Origin: Alkalibacter saccharofermentans DSM 14828
GTDB lineage: Bacteria; Bacillota; Clostridia; Eubacteriales; Alkalibacteraceae
Direction: 5' to 3'
DNA: 64,000 nucleotides
Assembly: GCF_900128885.1 (NCBI RefSeq)
Contig: NZ_FQTU01000008.1
Location: 42,227 to 106,226, forward strand
Shown here: one piece after another, positions 1-8,709 of the stretch
How positions within the stretch are numbered: position 1 is the first letter of the stretch
Layout: each line of letters starts with the position of its first letter
The notes under the pieces: model-generated
Database searches by the model: none
What the model was told of the DNA's origin: nothing
The model's input: only the letters and a program-made list of their open reading frames with translations
Made by a program: the position numbers and the translations under genes

Positions 1-558
1 GTCGATGTGGATGCCATCCACATCACCAGCACTTAGCATATCAGTAATATTTATGAACCCGACCTTCTTAGCCTCAGCCACCTTTTTATATTCTGCCGCT
101 AGATTCTTGATTTTTTCTTGTGCCCCTATAAACTGAGGAGCATAATCAGACATTTTCCCCAACTTTGGTGGAGATGCTATGATTATATCAGGACAATCTT
201 CCGTCATTACTCCTCTGATTTGATCAACTAGAGTTTCCATCCCTCTCCCTATGTCCCAAACACTTTTGTTGAAACAACTTTTCATGTCGTTCGTACCTAG
301 CATCATGATAACAATATCCAAAGGTCTGTGACTCATTAAACAGGTAGGTAGATAATCTTTGCCGTTTCTCGTGTGGCTCCACTGGAAGACGTCATCAAAT
401 ACGGTGGTTCTTCCGTTCAAGCCTTCCTCTATGATGAAGGCTTTGCCGCCAAGAAGCTCTTGCAGGATCCCTGTCCACCTTACGTCCCTCGGATATCTTC
501 CCCCTGTTTCTGCGTTGAATCCCCATGTGTTTGAGTCCCCATAACATAGTATGTTCAT
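1..558 (-). CDS. SGNH/GDSL-family esterase or acylhydrolase, 3' end outside window
   Basis: 186 codons are visible and the reading frame is still open at the window edge, so the C-terminus is missing. The N-terminus carries block I of the SGNH fold (CYGDSNTWGF, nucleophile Ser about residue 9), block III appears as GTNDMK, and the catalytic Asp-x-x-His is seen near the cut end as DGIH. These enzymes hydrolyse ester or acyl groups on lipids or carbohydrates; the substrate cannot be read from sequence. No signal peptide, so probably cytoplasmic. The ATG is preceded by GGAGGCG at good spacing. It reads in the same direction as pepD, which ends downstream of nothing shared; a common transcript is possible (18 bp gap). 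Confidence 0.85.
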   Translation of the reverse strand, partial: MNILCYGDSNTWGFNAETGGRYPRDVRWTGILQELLGGKAFIIEEGLNGRTTVFDDVFQWSHTRNGKDYLPTCLMSHRPLDIVIMMLGTNDMKSCFNKSVWDIGRGMETLVDQIRGVMTEDCPDIIIASPPKLGKMSDYAPQFIGAQEKIKNLAAEYKKVAEAKKVGFINITDMLSAGDVDGIHID

Positions 559-576
559 CAGATCGCCTCCTTCATC

Positions 577-2034
577 TTAATTGATCTCTTCAAGAAGACC
601 CAATAAAAACTTCCATGTTTTTTCAGTTGATGATATGGACAGCCTCTCAGCTGGCGAGTGTACGTCGTATACGTTAGGTCCGATCGATATCATATCCAGC
701 CCGGGTATCTTCTCGCCAAATATGCCGCATTCCACTCCTGCGTGAACGGCCACTATTTTTGCTTCATCCCCAAATAGTTCCTTGTATACCTTCCTTGCGA
801 CATCACGCACCGGCGACTCCTCTGAGTAGCTCCAACCTGGATAATTTCCATGAAAGGATATGTCCGTTTCAAGGTGAGATGATAGTGCATTGTTGATAGA
901 TATAATCTCCTCTTTTTTTGAAGATACCGAGCTTCTTGCAGCAGAAGATATTATGATTTCATCATCTTTGGTTTCAACAACCCCTAAATTTGCTGAGCTT
1001 ACGGGCATGTTTTCAATCTCGTTGCTCATGCTTATCACTCCGTTTGGAACTAGCAAAAGGATGCCGATGATCTTATTTGTAGTCACATCATCAATTACCT
1101 TGTCGCAATCGGATTCCACATGCTTTAAATCGAGTAATATACCTGACTCGACCCCTTTGTATTCCTTGGTAAAATATCGTTGATACTCCCTAATTATAAT
1201 CTCCAGATTCTCTTTTTCCCATTTTTCCAGCGTCAGCCTGCAAAACGCCTCTCTTGGAATGGCATTATCCTTGGAGCCACCGGAAATGTGGACGATATTC
1301 ATCTTCATTTCCCTGCTCGCGGCATATAAGACCCTTCCTAGAAGTCTATTCGCATTTGCTCGTCCCTTGGTTATATCCATGCCGGAATGACCTCCTTGAA
1401 GGCCTTTTAAGACGATATCTGCGCAGAGGGTATCCTTTGGTCTTTTGACTCTCTTGTACTTTAGGGCATGGTTGATCCTTACGCCTCCTGCGCAACTTGT
1501 CAATATCTCATCGTCTTCTTCAGAGTCAAGGTTAATTAGCGTCTTACCCGTCACTTCTGTCGCATCAAACTCCATTGCACCGGTAAGGCCTCTCTCTTCG
1601 TCAACAGTAAAAATTCCTTCAATTTGGGGGTGAGCTATGCTGTTGCTGTCAAGGACTGCAAGGGTCATGGCCACACCGATTCCGTTGTCAGCGCCCAATG
1701 TCGTTCCCTTTGCCTTTATAAAATCTCCCTCAAGGTATATATCTATTGGATCACTTTCAAAATTGAACACAGTATCACTGTTTTTTTCACATACCATGTC
1801 CATATGGCTCTGGAGCATCACCCCTGGGATGTCCTCCTTGCCTGCTGAAGCAGGCTTTCTTATCATCACGTTGTTGTTTTTATATCTTATGTAAAACAAG
1901 CCCCTGTCTTTGGCAAATGTTTCGAGATATTGGCTTATCTTTCTTTCGTTTCCGCTTCCTCTAGGTATTTGAGATATATCATAAAAAAATTCCATCACTT
2001 TTCTAGCTTTCAAGTTTTCAAATGTCTCTCTCAT
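577..2034 (-). CDS. pepD: Aminoacyl-histidine dipeptidase (PepD), M20 family
   Basis: 485 aa cytosolic zinc dipeptidase that cleaves beta-alanyl-His, Xaa-His and related dipeptides. The metal site is visible: SHMDM (His77, Asp79), the bridging Asp in GADNGIG (about 116), the catalytic pair in VDEERG (about 146-147) and a C-terminal His in the DVHSPAER segment. The lid domain sits between about 200 and 380. A longer reading from an ATG five codons upstream would place the GGGAGGA ribosome site inside the protein, so the second ATG at 2034 is chosen. Full length for the family. It follows argS after a terminator and therefore probably has its own promoter. Confidence 0.93.
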   Translation of the reverse strand: MRETFENLKARKVMEFFYDISQIPRGSGNERKISQYLETFAKDRGLFYIRYKNNNVMIRKPASAGKEDIPGVMLQSHMDMVCEKNSDTVFNFESDPIDIYLEGDFIKAKGTTLGADNGIGVAMTLAVLDSNSIAHPQIEGIFTVDEERGLTGAMEFDATEVTGKTLINLDSEEDDEILTSCAGGVRINHALKYKRVKRPKDTLCADIVLKGLQGGHSGMDITKGRANANRLLGRVLYAASREMKMNIVHISGGSKDNAIPREAFCRLTLEKWEKENLEIIIREYQRYFTKEYKGVESGILLDLKHVESDCDKVIDDVTTNKIIGILLLVPNGVISMSNEIENMPVSSANLGVVETKDDEIIISSAARSSVSSKKEEIISINNALSSHLETDISFHGNYPGWSYSEESPVRDVARKVYKELFGDEAKIVAVHAGVECGIFGEKIPGLDMISIGPNVYDVHSPAERLSISSTEKTWKFLLGLLEEIN

Positions 2035-2153
2035 TTTAGTTCCTCCCATTAGGTTATATTTACATTATATATTTTATTTAGCTGGTATTGAAGAAGAAAA
2101 GAAAAATAAATGCAAGACGATGATCACCAACCCACAAAATTGACTTTTTCGGT

Positions 2154-2205
2154 AAAAAAACAGGGATCAAATCTCGGCTTGCTATCAAGCTAAGATTCGA
2201 TCCCT
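2154..2205 (-). terminator. Rho-independent terminator after argS
   Basis: On the minus strand AGGGATC pairs with GATCCCT at the base of a long imperfect stem (2162-2205), followed by a run of seven T. It lies 9 bp past the argS stop. Confidence 0.85.
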
Positions 2206-2213
2206 ATACTGTA

Positions 2214-3890
2214 TTACATTCTTTCCGGTGCTTTTATTCCAAGGATATCTAAAACATTCTTTAGCACCCTTCTTACCGACTTAACCAGTTCGATCCTGGC
2301 TTTCATCAGCTTTTTGTCTTCTGTTCTTACCCTGCATGCATTGTAAAAAGTGTGGAAGTTGGAAGCTACATCCATAGCATAACGTGTTATCCTGCTCGGG
2401 TCCATCTTTTCAACTGCAGAGATTATCTCATAGGGAAGCTCTGCTAAAATTCTGATGAGCTCTTTTTCTTCTTCTTCCTTTAGAAGGGCATAATCGACTT
2501 GTATCGTAGACAGATCCTCTTCAACTTGTCTGAGAATGCTGCTTATCCTCGCATGGGCATACTGGACATAGAATACCGGATTTTCATTTGACTCTTCTAC
2601 TGCGAGATCAAGATCGAAGTCAAAATGGCTTTCAGGAGACCTTAAGTTGAAGAAAAACCTTGCCGCATCCTTGCCTACCTCGTCTATTAGATCGGACAAT
2701 GTAACCATATTTCCCTGTCGCTTTGACATTCTGGCAGTTTCCCCTTTTCGGACAAGTCTGACAAGCTGCATGATGATTACATCCAGATCATCTCCTGACA
2801 AGCCCATAGCCTCAAGAGCAGCCTTCATTCTTGCAACATGACCATGGTGATCTGCACCCCAAACGTCGATGGACCAGTCGAATCCTCTGGTCCTAAGCTT
2901 ATTTACGTGATAGGCGATATCCGCCGCAAAGTATGTTGGGACGTCGTTGTTTCTTACAAGGACGTCATCTTTTTCGCATCCGAAATCAGTTGCTTTAAAC
3001 CATATCGCTCCGTCTTTTTCGTAGGTATGTCCCTTATCGGTGAGCTCTTTGACGATTTTTGCTACCTCGTCAGCTTCATATAGGCTGCTCTCATGGAACC
3101 AAACATCATACTCGATTCCGTATCCACTTAAGTCTTCCTTTATTTTTTCTATATTTTTTTCCAGAGCATAGGCAATAAATATTTCTCGCCTTTCCCTGCT
3201 GTCGTAATCAACATAGCTGTTGCCGTAAAGCTGGGTGAATTCGTTCATGTGAACTGTGATATCTTCACCTTTGTATCCGTCTTCCGGGAACTCAACCTCT
3301 ACTCCATTAACCTGAAGGTATCTAGCTTCCAAGGATTGTCCAAATTTTTCAATTTGGTTTCCGGCATCGTTAATATAAAACTCCTTAACTACTTCGTGGC
3401 CGGACCAAGCAAGAACGCTGGCCATGCCATCGCCGATAGCTCCACCTCTTGCATTCCCCATATGCATGGGACCTGTTGGGTTCGCGCTTATAAATTCCAC
3501 ATTTACTTTTTTGCCTTTTCCGTATTCAGTTTTACCGTAATCCTTTGATAATTTCTTAATGTCGTTCAGTATAGAATATATCCAGTCCGGGTTCAACGTG
3601 AAATTAATGAACCCCGGCCCTGCGATTTCTACCTTTGCCACGTCCGTGTTTGACTTCTCAAAATTTTTGACGATCTCTTCGGCAATAAACCTTGGAGACT
3701 TTTTAGTCAGCTTCGGCAACTGCATGGCAATATTAGTAGAAAAATCTCCAAACTGCTTCTCCCTGGGAGTTTCTAAAAGTATCTCAGGAAGCTCATCCAG
3801 AGTGAATGATCCGTTTTCTATTGATTTATCGATGCTGTTTTTTACTTCTTCTATAATTTGATCTTTAACTTTGTTTAACGTATAGGTCAA
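2214..3890 (-). CDS. argS: Arginyl-tRNA synthetase
   Basis: 558 aa class I synthetase charging tRNA-Arg. Domain order: N-terminal Add1 domain (1-about 110) that contacts the tRNA elbow, Rossmann catalytic domain with the HIGH-like HMGN at 143-146 after the NPTGP loop, a degenerate KMSKS (MSKRQGN, about residue 375), and the alpha-helical DALR anticodon domain with the typical YVQYAHAR entry. Length matches the family. The start is TTG at 3890, set by GGAGG eight bases upstream. Gap to the upstream DUF1934 gene is 13 bp, a pairing common in Clostridia, so the two are probably cotranscribed from the promoter near 4365. Confidence 0.97.
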   Translation of the reverse strand: MTYTLNKVKDQIIEEVKNSIDKSIENGSFTLDELPEILLETPREKQFGDFSTNIAMQLPKLTKKSPRFIAEEIVKNFEKSNTDVAKVEIAGPGFINFTLNPDWIYSILNDIKKLSKDYGKTEYGKGKKVNVEFISANPTGPMHMGNARGGAIGDGMASVLAWSGHEVVKEFYINDAGNQIEKFGQSLEARYLQVNGVEVEFPEDGYKGEDITVHMNEFTQLYGNSYVDYDSRERREIFIAYALEKNIEKIKEDLSGYGIEYDVWFHESSLYEADEVAKIVKELTDKGHTYEKDGAIWFKATDFGCEKDDVLVRNNDVPTYFAADIAYHVNKLRTRGFDWSIDVWGADHHGHVARMKAALEAMGLSGDDLDVIIMQLVRLVRKGETARMSKRQGNMVTLSDLIDEVGKDAARFFFNLRSPESHFDFDLDLAVEESNENPVFYVQYAHARISSILRQVEEDLSTIQVDYALLKEEEEKELIRILAELPYEIISAVEKMDPSRITRYAMDVASNFHTFYNACRVRTEDKKLMKARIELVKSVRRVLKNVLDILGIKAPERM

Positions 3891-3903
3891 AACAATAACC
3901 TCC

Positions 3904-4332
3904 TTAATGTTTTACGTGTATGTTCAGCTCGTTGTCCGATGACATCAAGCCTTGAATTTCTACGTTGTAGTTAATATGAATATCTGTAGGCATGTCTTCG
4001 TTGTCGTAGTCTACATCCAGCTTATGAGTGTAGACGCTCATAGTCATATCCCCGTATGGCGTAGCATATGTATTGAAGTTCTTTCTGCCTTTTTCAAAAA
4101 TCATATGGGAGTTTGTCGATCCCAATCTTATGATTGACATCTTTCCCTTGTCTATCTGAAGCGTAGTCGTGGTTCCCTCTAAACCAGATACCTCTGTTTC
4201 ATCATATATTATATAGTCACTTGTTGACTTTCTATACATTTCGCCTTCGGTGACGAGCTCAATTACGTCTTCTTTGCCTTCTGAGTGCTTAGTTCGACCG
4301 GTAATTGATATCCATATCTTCTTTTTATTCAT
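3904..4332 (-). CDS. DUF1934 (YwiB-like) beta-barrel protein
   Basis: 142 aa. The sequence matches the DUF1934 pattern: an N-terminal ISITGRTKHS strand, a GEMYRK...YIIYDETEVSGLEGTTTTL segment, MSIIRLG, and a C-terminal INYNVEIQG strand ending near a polar tail. The family adopts a small calycin-like barrel; its biochemical role is unknown. The conserved position directly before argS suggests coexpression with translation genes. ATG at 4332 is preferred to a TTG one codon earlier because of GGAAAGGG spacing. Confidence 0.8.
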   Translation of the reverse strand: MNKKKIWISITGRTKHSEGKEDVIELVTEGEMYRKSTSDYIIYDETEVSGLEGTTTTLQIDKGKMSIIRLGSTNSHMIFEKGRKNFNTYATPYGDMTMSVYTHKLDVDYDNEDMPTDIHINYNVEIQGLMSSDNELNIHVKH

Positions 4333-4364
4333 CAAAATACCCTTTCCTTTTTAGACTGATGTTA

Positions 4365-4393
4365 ATTTTATCATTTTTAGCATGACCGCACAA
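4365..4393 (-). promoter_or_regulatory. Candidate sigma-A promoter for DUF1934-argS
   Basis: Minus strand TTGTGC, 17 bp spacer, TAAAAT. The -10 box matches well and the -35 box moderately. It lies about 30 bp before the DUF1934 start. Confidence 0.45.
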
Positions 4394-4421
4394 GTACAAA
4401 AGAAAACAAAAGAAAACAAAA

Positions 4422-4480
4422 GAATACCCAAGCACTTTGAGGCGTCAAGCTTGCTTGTAAGCCAAAGTACTTGGGTATTC
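4422..4480. terminator. Long inverted repeat, likely terminator for leftward transcription
   Basis: GAATACCCAAG..ACTTT pairs with AAAGT.CTTGGGTATTC (one bulge per arm). On the minus strand it is followed by a T-rich tract made of repeated CTTTTGTTTT units (4396-4421), so transcripts coming from ddl would end here. Confidence 0.6.
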
Positions 4481-4624
4481 TTTGAAGGCAGTGACACTTT
4501 TGAAGTGTTGCTGCCGTTAAATATGTTTACGCAGTAAACGTCTTTGAGTTTTCGTTAGAACCTGCGTTGCATGCGCCACCCCTTAACGAAGGCTTGAACA
4601 AAGCGAAAGCCTGAGTGTTGTTTT

Positions 4625-4881
4625 GGTGACTCTAGTACCAGTTAAACGGTTGTTTGGCTGTCGGTAAGCTGTCGTCAAACAGTCGTAAATGCTTTTGTTT
4701 TTCCTATCGTTTAACTATCGCTCAGCCATTGTTCCACCATGTTTAACATTCATCCTGCACCTGCTTTGCTAATTTAAGTATTTCCTGAGATTCCTAAAAG
4801 GCATCAGGTCTGCGGCAGGGCACAGAGACCCTACCCTACAATTGCAAGATATATTACTTATGTGACATTTGGTCCGGCATG
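4625..4881. repeat. 257 bp direct repeat, copy 1
   Basis: Identical to 4888-5144 except for one base seen (A4865 against G5128). Separated from copy 2 by six bases. Contains CAAACAGTCGT, a string also shared with the repeat-rich gap at 44.85 kb. Noncoding. Confidence 0.95.
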
Positions 4882-4887
4882 GTTACG

Positions 4888-5144
4888 GGTGACTCTAGTA
4901 CCAGTTAAACGGTTGTTTGGCTGTCGGTAAGCTGTCGTCAAACAGTCGTAAATGCTTTTGTTTTTCCTATCGTTTAACTATCGCTCAGCCATTGTTCCAC
5001 CATGTTTAACATTCATCCTGCACCTGCTTTGCTAATTTAAGTATTTCCTGAGATTCCTAAAAGGCATCAGGTCTGCGGCAGGGCACAGAGACCCTACCCT
5101 ACAATTGCAAGATATATTACTTATGTGGCATTTGGTCCGGCATG
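4888..5144. repeat. 257 bp direct repeat, copy 2
   Basis: Second copy of the unit, offset 263 bp from the first. The near-identity implies a recent tandem duplication. Confidence 0.95.
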
Positions 5145-5247
5145 CGCGGAGCATATATTGTTCTAATCAACTTCCACTTTCCTACTTTCCGCTTTCCAAC
5201 TTTCTTCTTGTTCCTTTTGGCAAATTATTGCTCTGGAAGCTGTTTTT

Positions 5248-6288
5248 TTAGAGATTCTTCTCAAATGCCAAATCTATCAGCTTCACTATCAAGTCATGAT
5301 AACTTATTCCCGTATGCTCCCAAAGCTTGGGGTACATGCTGATGTTAGTAAAACCCGGCATGGTATTTATCTCATTTATAAATATTTCATCCGTATCCTT
5401 TTCTACGAAGAAATCTACTCTCGACAATCCATTTCCATCTATGGCCATATACGCTTCTATAGCATAGTTCCTGATTTTTTCGGTAATCTCCTCTGATAAA
5501 TCAGCAGGTATTATTAAAACAGACTTCCCGTCATCTAAATATTTAGATTGGTAATCATAAAACTCTTTTGAAGGAACTATCTCGCCTAAAACCGATGCTG
5601 CGGGGTCGTCATTTCCTAAAACGGCGCATTCGATTTCCCTACAGTTTATATTGGCTTCAACTATGATCTTTTTATCGTATTGAAAAGCTTCTTTGATCCC
5701 TTCGATTAACTCCTGCTTGTCATGTGCCTTTGAAATTCCAACACTGGAACCCATATTCGCAGGCTTTACAAAGCAAGGATATCCGATTTCACTTTGAATT
5801 TCATCGATTATTTGGTCTGAATCCTTAGCCCAAAAACACTCCTTAACAGACAAAAAGTTCCCCTGAGGAAGCCCTGCATCTTTAAATATTTTTTTGCACA
5901 TGACCTTGTCCATCCCTACTGCTGAAGCAAGGACGCCGCAGCCAACATAGGGTTTTCCCATAAGCTCCAATAAGCCTTGAACGGTGCCGTCTTCTCCATT
6001 CGGACCGTGGAGCACCGGGAAGAACACGTCTATCTCGTCTATTAAATCATCGTGAAATACTGAAAAATCCTTAATCAGATTTTCTTCGTCAAGGATCCAT
6101 GATCCGTCCTTTATTTTTTCCTTGATTCCTTCGTATATGTACCAGTTACCTTCCTTGTCGATTCCTATGGTGGTAAGATCGTATTTTTCCTTGTCCATCG
6201 CCTCTATAACATTTGATGCAGACATCAAAGATACGTCATGCTCCTTGGATTTGCCTCCGAAAATTATACCTACTTTTATTTTTGACAC
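5248..6288 (-). CDS. ddl: D-alanine--D-alanine ligase
   Basis: 346 aa ATP-grasp enzyme forming D-Ala-D-Ala for peptidoglycan precursors in the cytosol. Visible marks: N-terminal GIIFGGKSKEHDVS, the HGPNGEDGTVQG loop with the catalytic Glu near residue 95, the ATP-grasp lysine segment PCFVKPANMGSSVGI, and the metal-binding end FINEINTMPGF. Length is normal. The start is GTG at 6288 after GGAGGAG. It follows the patatin gene by 38 bp and cls by one gene, so the three probably form one leftward envelope operon. An ordinary chromosomal ddl; nothing indicates a D-Ala-D-Lac specificity. Confidence 0.95.
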   Translation of the reverse strand: MSKIKVGIIFGGKSKEHDVSLMSASNVIEAMDKEKYDLTTIGIDKEGNWYIYEGIKEKIKDGSWILDEENLIKDFSVFHDDLIDEIDVFFPVLHGPNGEDGTVQGLLELMGKPYVGCGVLASAVGMDKVMCKKIFKDAGLPQGNFLSVKECFWAKDSDQIIDEIQSEIGYPCFVKPANMGSSVGISKAHDKQELIEGIKEAFQYDKKIIVEANINCREIECAVLGNDDPAASVLGEIVPSKEFYDYQSKYLDDGKSVLIIPADLSEEITEKIRNYAIEAYMAIDGNGLSRVDFFVEKDTDEIFINEINTMPGFTNISMYPKLWEHTGISYHDLIVKLIDLAFEKNL

Positions 6289-6326
6289 AGTTTCTCCTCC
6301 ATTTTAGACCATTTGTTTGCTAACCA

Positions 6327-7100
6327 TTATAACACAGAGAGTGTTTTCATTGCATCAATATAGCCGGTTTCCATATTTGATAAAATTCTATCATTTGAAA
6401 AGTCCATTGTTTTCCCCAAATTCTTGGATGGAATTATTCTTACTACGTTTAAGTTTTTTTCATCCACAGGGAATCGATCTTCCCTATCATTGAGCTTAAC
6501 CACCAATAAATCCTTGTAGCCCTTCTTCACCAGCATATTCATGGGAAGGTTATTGTAAAAACCTCCGTCGAGATATCTCTTTCCACAAATCTTCTCTTCC
6601 TTAAAAAATGGCAAAAAGCTGGTAGCCAGCAAAAAATCTTTCATTTTTCCTTTTGGTATGTCCTCTTTGAAAAGCTCAATACCTTCATCGGCTTCCAAGT
6701 CAATTGTAACCAATCCAAAATCTTTTCCACTTGTCCTTATGGCCGACTCGTTAACACATTCATCTAAAATTTCTTTGAACGGGTCAATATTAAACCCCTC
6801 GATACCGAAAACATACTTCATCTCTTGTCTGTAACAGAGGATATCATCCGTTATGAATTCGTGGTCCATTACCCTGTCGATTATTTCTGCAGATTCAGCT
6901 ATTATTCTTTTAGGTTCCATGGTTTCCCAAAGACTTTTCGCCCTATCAAAATCTCCTTGAACCATCATAGCCCCGTTTAGAGCACCCACTGACGCTCCTA
7001 CGACTCCTTGAAATGAAATCTTTAGCTCCTCAATAGCCTTCCAAACGCCGATTTGGTATGCTCCCTTTGCTCCTCCCCCTTCAAGCACTATGCCGAGCAT
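6327..7100 (-). CDS. Patatin-like phospholipase (RssA type)
   Basis: 257 aa. The oxyanion motif GGGAKGAYQIG opens the protein, the nucleophile elbow is GASVG (Ser about residue 41), and the second dyad residue is in DGGFYNN. These enzymes are lipid acylhydrolases using a Ser-Asp dyad. No signal sequence, so it acts in the cytosol or on the inner membrane face. Its place between cls and ddl, 21 bp after cls, suggests a role in membrane lipid turnover; the true substrate is unknown. Confidence 0.9.
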   Translation of the reverse strand: MLGIVLEGGGAKGAYQIGVWKAIEELKISFQGVVGASVGALNGAMMVQGDFDRAKSLWETMEPKRIIAESAEIIDRVMDHEFITDDILCYRQEMKYVFGIEGFNIDPFKEILDECVNESAIRTSGKDFGLVTIDLEADEGIELFKEDIPKGKMKDFLLATSFLPFFKEEKICGKRYLDGGFYNNLPMNMLVKKGYKDLLVVKLNDREDRFPVDEKNLNVVRIIPSKNLGKTMDFSNDRILSNMETGYIDAMKTLSVL

Positions 7101-7121
7101 TATAAAATACCTCCTTGCAAT

Positions 7122-8570
7122 CTATAGAATAGGTGAAAACAACCTGGAAATCGATTCTTTAATCTTTATGATTATAGATCTTTTTTCATATCTGCTTTCG
7201 TTTAATCTTACCGATTTTTTCATATCTTCTATAAAAACTTCCTTCATATGATAAGAAAAATCGTGATCGTATATAAAAGCATTTACCTCAAAATTCAGAG
7301 AAAAGCTTCTTATATCAAAATTGCATGTCCCTACGGAAGAAATCTGATCGTCTACAACTACGGTTTTTGCGTGCAAAAATCCGTTGTTGTAAATATATAT
7401 CTTTGCTCCGTACTTTAACAATTCTCCTACGTATGAAAAAGTAGCCCAATATACGAATATATGGTCTGGCTTGTCCGGAATCATAATTCTGACATCAACC
7501 CCTGATTTGGCCGCAATTTTCACAGCTTCCAGTATGCTCTGATCCGGCACGAAATACGGCGTCTGAATGTAGATATACGACTTTGCGGTATTGATCATTT
7601 TCAAGTAGCCTTGCTTTATCTGCTCGTTGGCATCGTCCGGACCTGAAGAAACTATTTGTACGCCTACCCGTCCCGCACGAGGAATCTCCGGCATATATTC
7701 GTAAGTTATCATTATCTCATCGCTGCTTGAAGCCCGCCAATCCATGATAAATCTAAGCTGGAGCTCATAAACGGCCGCTCCTTCAATTAGCAGGTGCGAA
7801 TCCCTCCAATAGCCTTTTTTCTTGTCCAAGCCTAGATATTCATCCCCTACATTGAATCCTCCAATATAGCCTATGTTGCCGTCGATTACAACTATTTTTC
7901 TATGGTTTCGATAATTAGCCTTTAAATTTATTAGCTTTATTTTTGATGGAAAGAACCTAGCCACCTTTACTCCCGCCGCAAGCAGGTCATCCATATCTTT
8001 TTTATTTAGAAAAAACCCCCCCATATCGTCGAAGAGAAGCCTTACTTCCACTCCATCCTTTGCTTTGTTTTTAAGAATCTCCATGATTTCAGTTGCCAAA
8101 ATTCCGCTTTTGAATATGAAGTATTGGAAGTGTATGTGATGCTTTGCTTTCTTCATATCCTCCATCAGCGCATCAAACTTTACTTTCCCGTCTGTAAAGA
8201 GCTTTAATTTATTGTTGTTGGTATAAAGGGCATTGCTAAGATTTTGATGAAAATAGACGAGATCTTTATATCTCTCCCTTGATTTTTCCTCAAAATATAT
8301 CTTATCTTCAGCCATATCCTTCTTTTGCCTCTGAATCAAGCTATTGGTGAGAGCTTTCTCCTCTGTATTTAACTTGAATATCTTTCTTCTAGCCAGATTC
8401 TGAGAAAAAAATAAATAGAACACAAACCCCGCTGCAGGAATCATCCATAAAAGAAGCAGCCATGCATAAGTGCTCTGCGGATTTTTTCTTTCGAGAAATA
8501 TTATCGTAAAAGTCAGTATTATGTTTATAATCAGCACTAAAGAAAGACCGTAACTGGTAGCCATCAGCAT
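7122..8570 (-). CDS. cls: Cardiolipin synthase, phospholipase D type
   Basis: 482 aa. Two N-terminal membrane helices (about 8-28 and 37-55, the second rich in Trp and Leu) are followed by two HKD phospholipase D motifs: NHRKIVVIDG (about residue 220) and HAKTVVVDD (about 400), each followed by the usual GG/GT-N-FD pattern. The enzyme condenses two phosphatidylglycerols to cardiolipin and glycerol at the membrane. Length fits the Bacillota Cls family. ATG at 8570 follows GGAGG nine bases upstream. First gene of the probable cls-patatin-ddl operon. Confidence 0.93.
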   Translation of the reverse strand: MLMATSYGLSLVLIINIILTFTIIFLERKNPQSTYAWLLLLWMIPAAGFVFYLFFSQNLARRKIFKLNTEEKALTNSLIQRQKKDMAEDKIYFEEKSRERYKDLVYFHQNLSNALYTNNNKLKLFTDGKVKFDALMEDMKKAKHHIHFQYFIFKSGILATEIMEILKNKAKDGVEVRLLFDDMGGFFLNKKDMDDLLAAGVKVARFFPSKIKLINLKANYRNHRKIVVIDGNIGYIGGFNVGDEYLGLDKKKGYWRDSHLLIEGAAVYELQLRFIMDWRASSSDEIMITYEYMPEIPRAGRVGVQIVSSGPDDANEQIKQGYLKMINTAKSYIYIQTPYFVPDQSILEAVKIAAKSGVDVRIMIPDKPDHIFVYWATFSYVGELLKYGAKIYIYNNGFLHAKTVVVDDQISSVGTCNFDIRSFSLNFEVNAFIYDHDFSYHMKEVFIEDMKKSVRLNESRYEKRSIIIKIKESISRLFSPIL

Positions 8571-8644
8571 ATGTAGATTCCTCCAAGTATCATATAGTTG
8601 ACATATTAGTTAATTGTATCATAAATAACGCTGACCAGACCTTT

Positions 8645-8678
8645 AAAAAAAAATCCGGCAGAGTGCCGGATTTTTTTT
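8645..8678. terminator. Bidirectional terminator between transglutaminase gene and cls
   Basis: AATCCGGCA-gag-TGCCGGATT with an A run on the left and eight T on the right. It ends the leftward transglutaminase-like gene. Confidence 0.9.
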
Positions 8679-8709
8679 GGGGATTCATCAAGAAACTTAT
8701 TTATCAAAT

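Larger units (their letters stand above)
4481..5247. other. Repeat-rich intergenic gap without a supportable gene
   Basis: No open frame with a ribosome site is seen. The gap begins with short perfect hairpins: GGCAG..ACACTT-ttg-AAGTGT..CTGCC (4488-4516) and GTTTAC-gca-GTAAAC (4525-4539), and a looser one at 4550-4585. It continues with two near-identical 257 bp direct repeats and ends in a pyrimidine tract (about 5170-5210) whose complement is a GGAAAG-type purine repeat, also found near 52.17 kb. Confidence 0.7.

Noticed and set aside
2035..2049. Five-codon longer start for pepD
   Set aside because: The extra codons contain the GGGAGGA ribosome site of the ATG at 2034.
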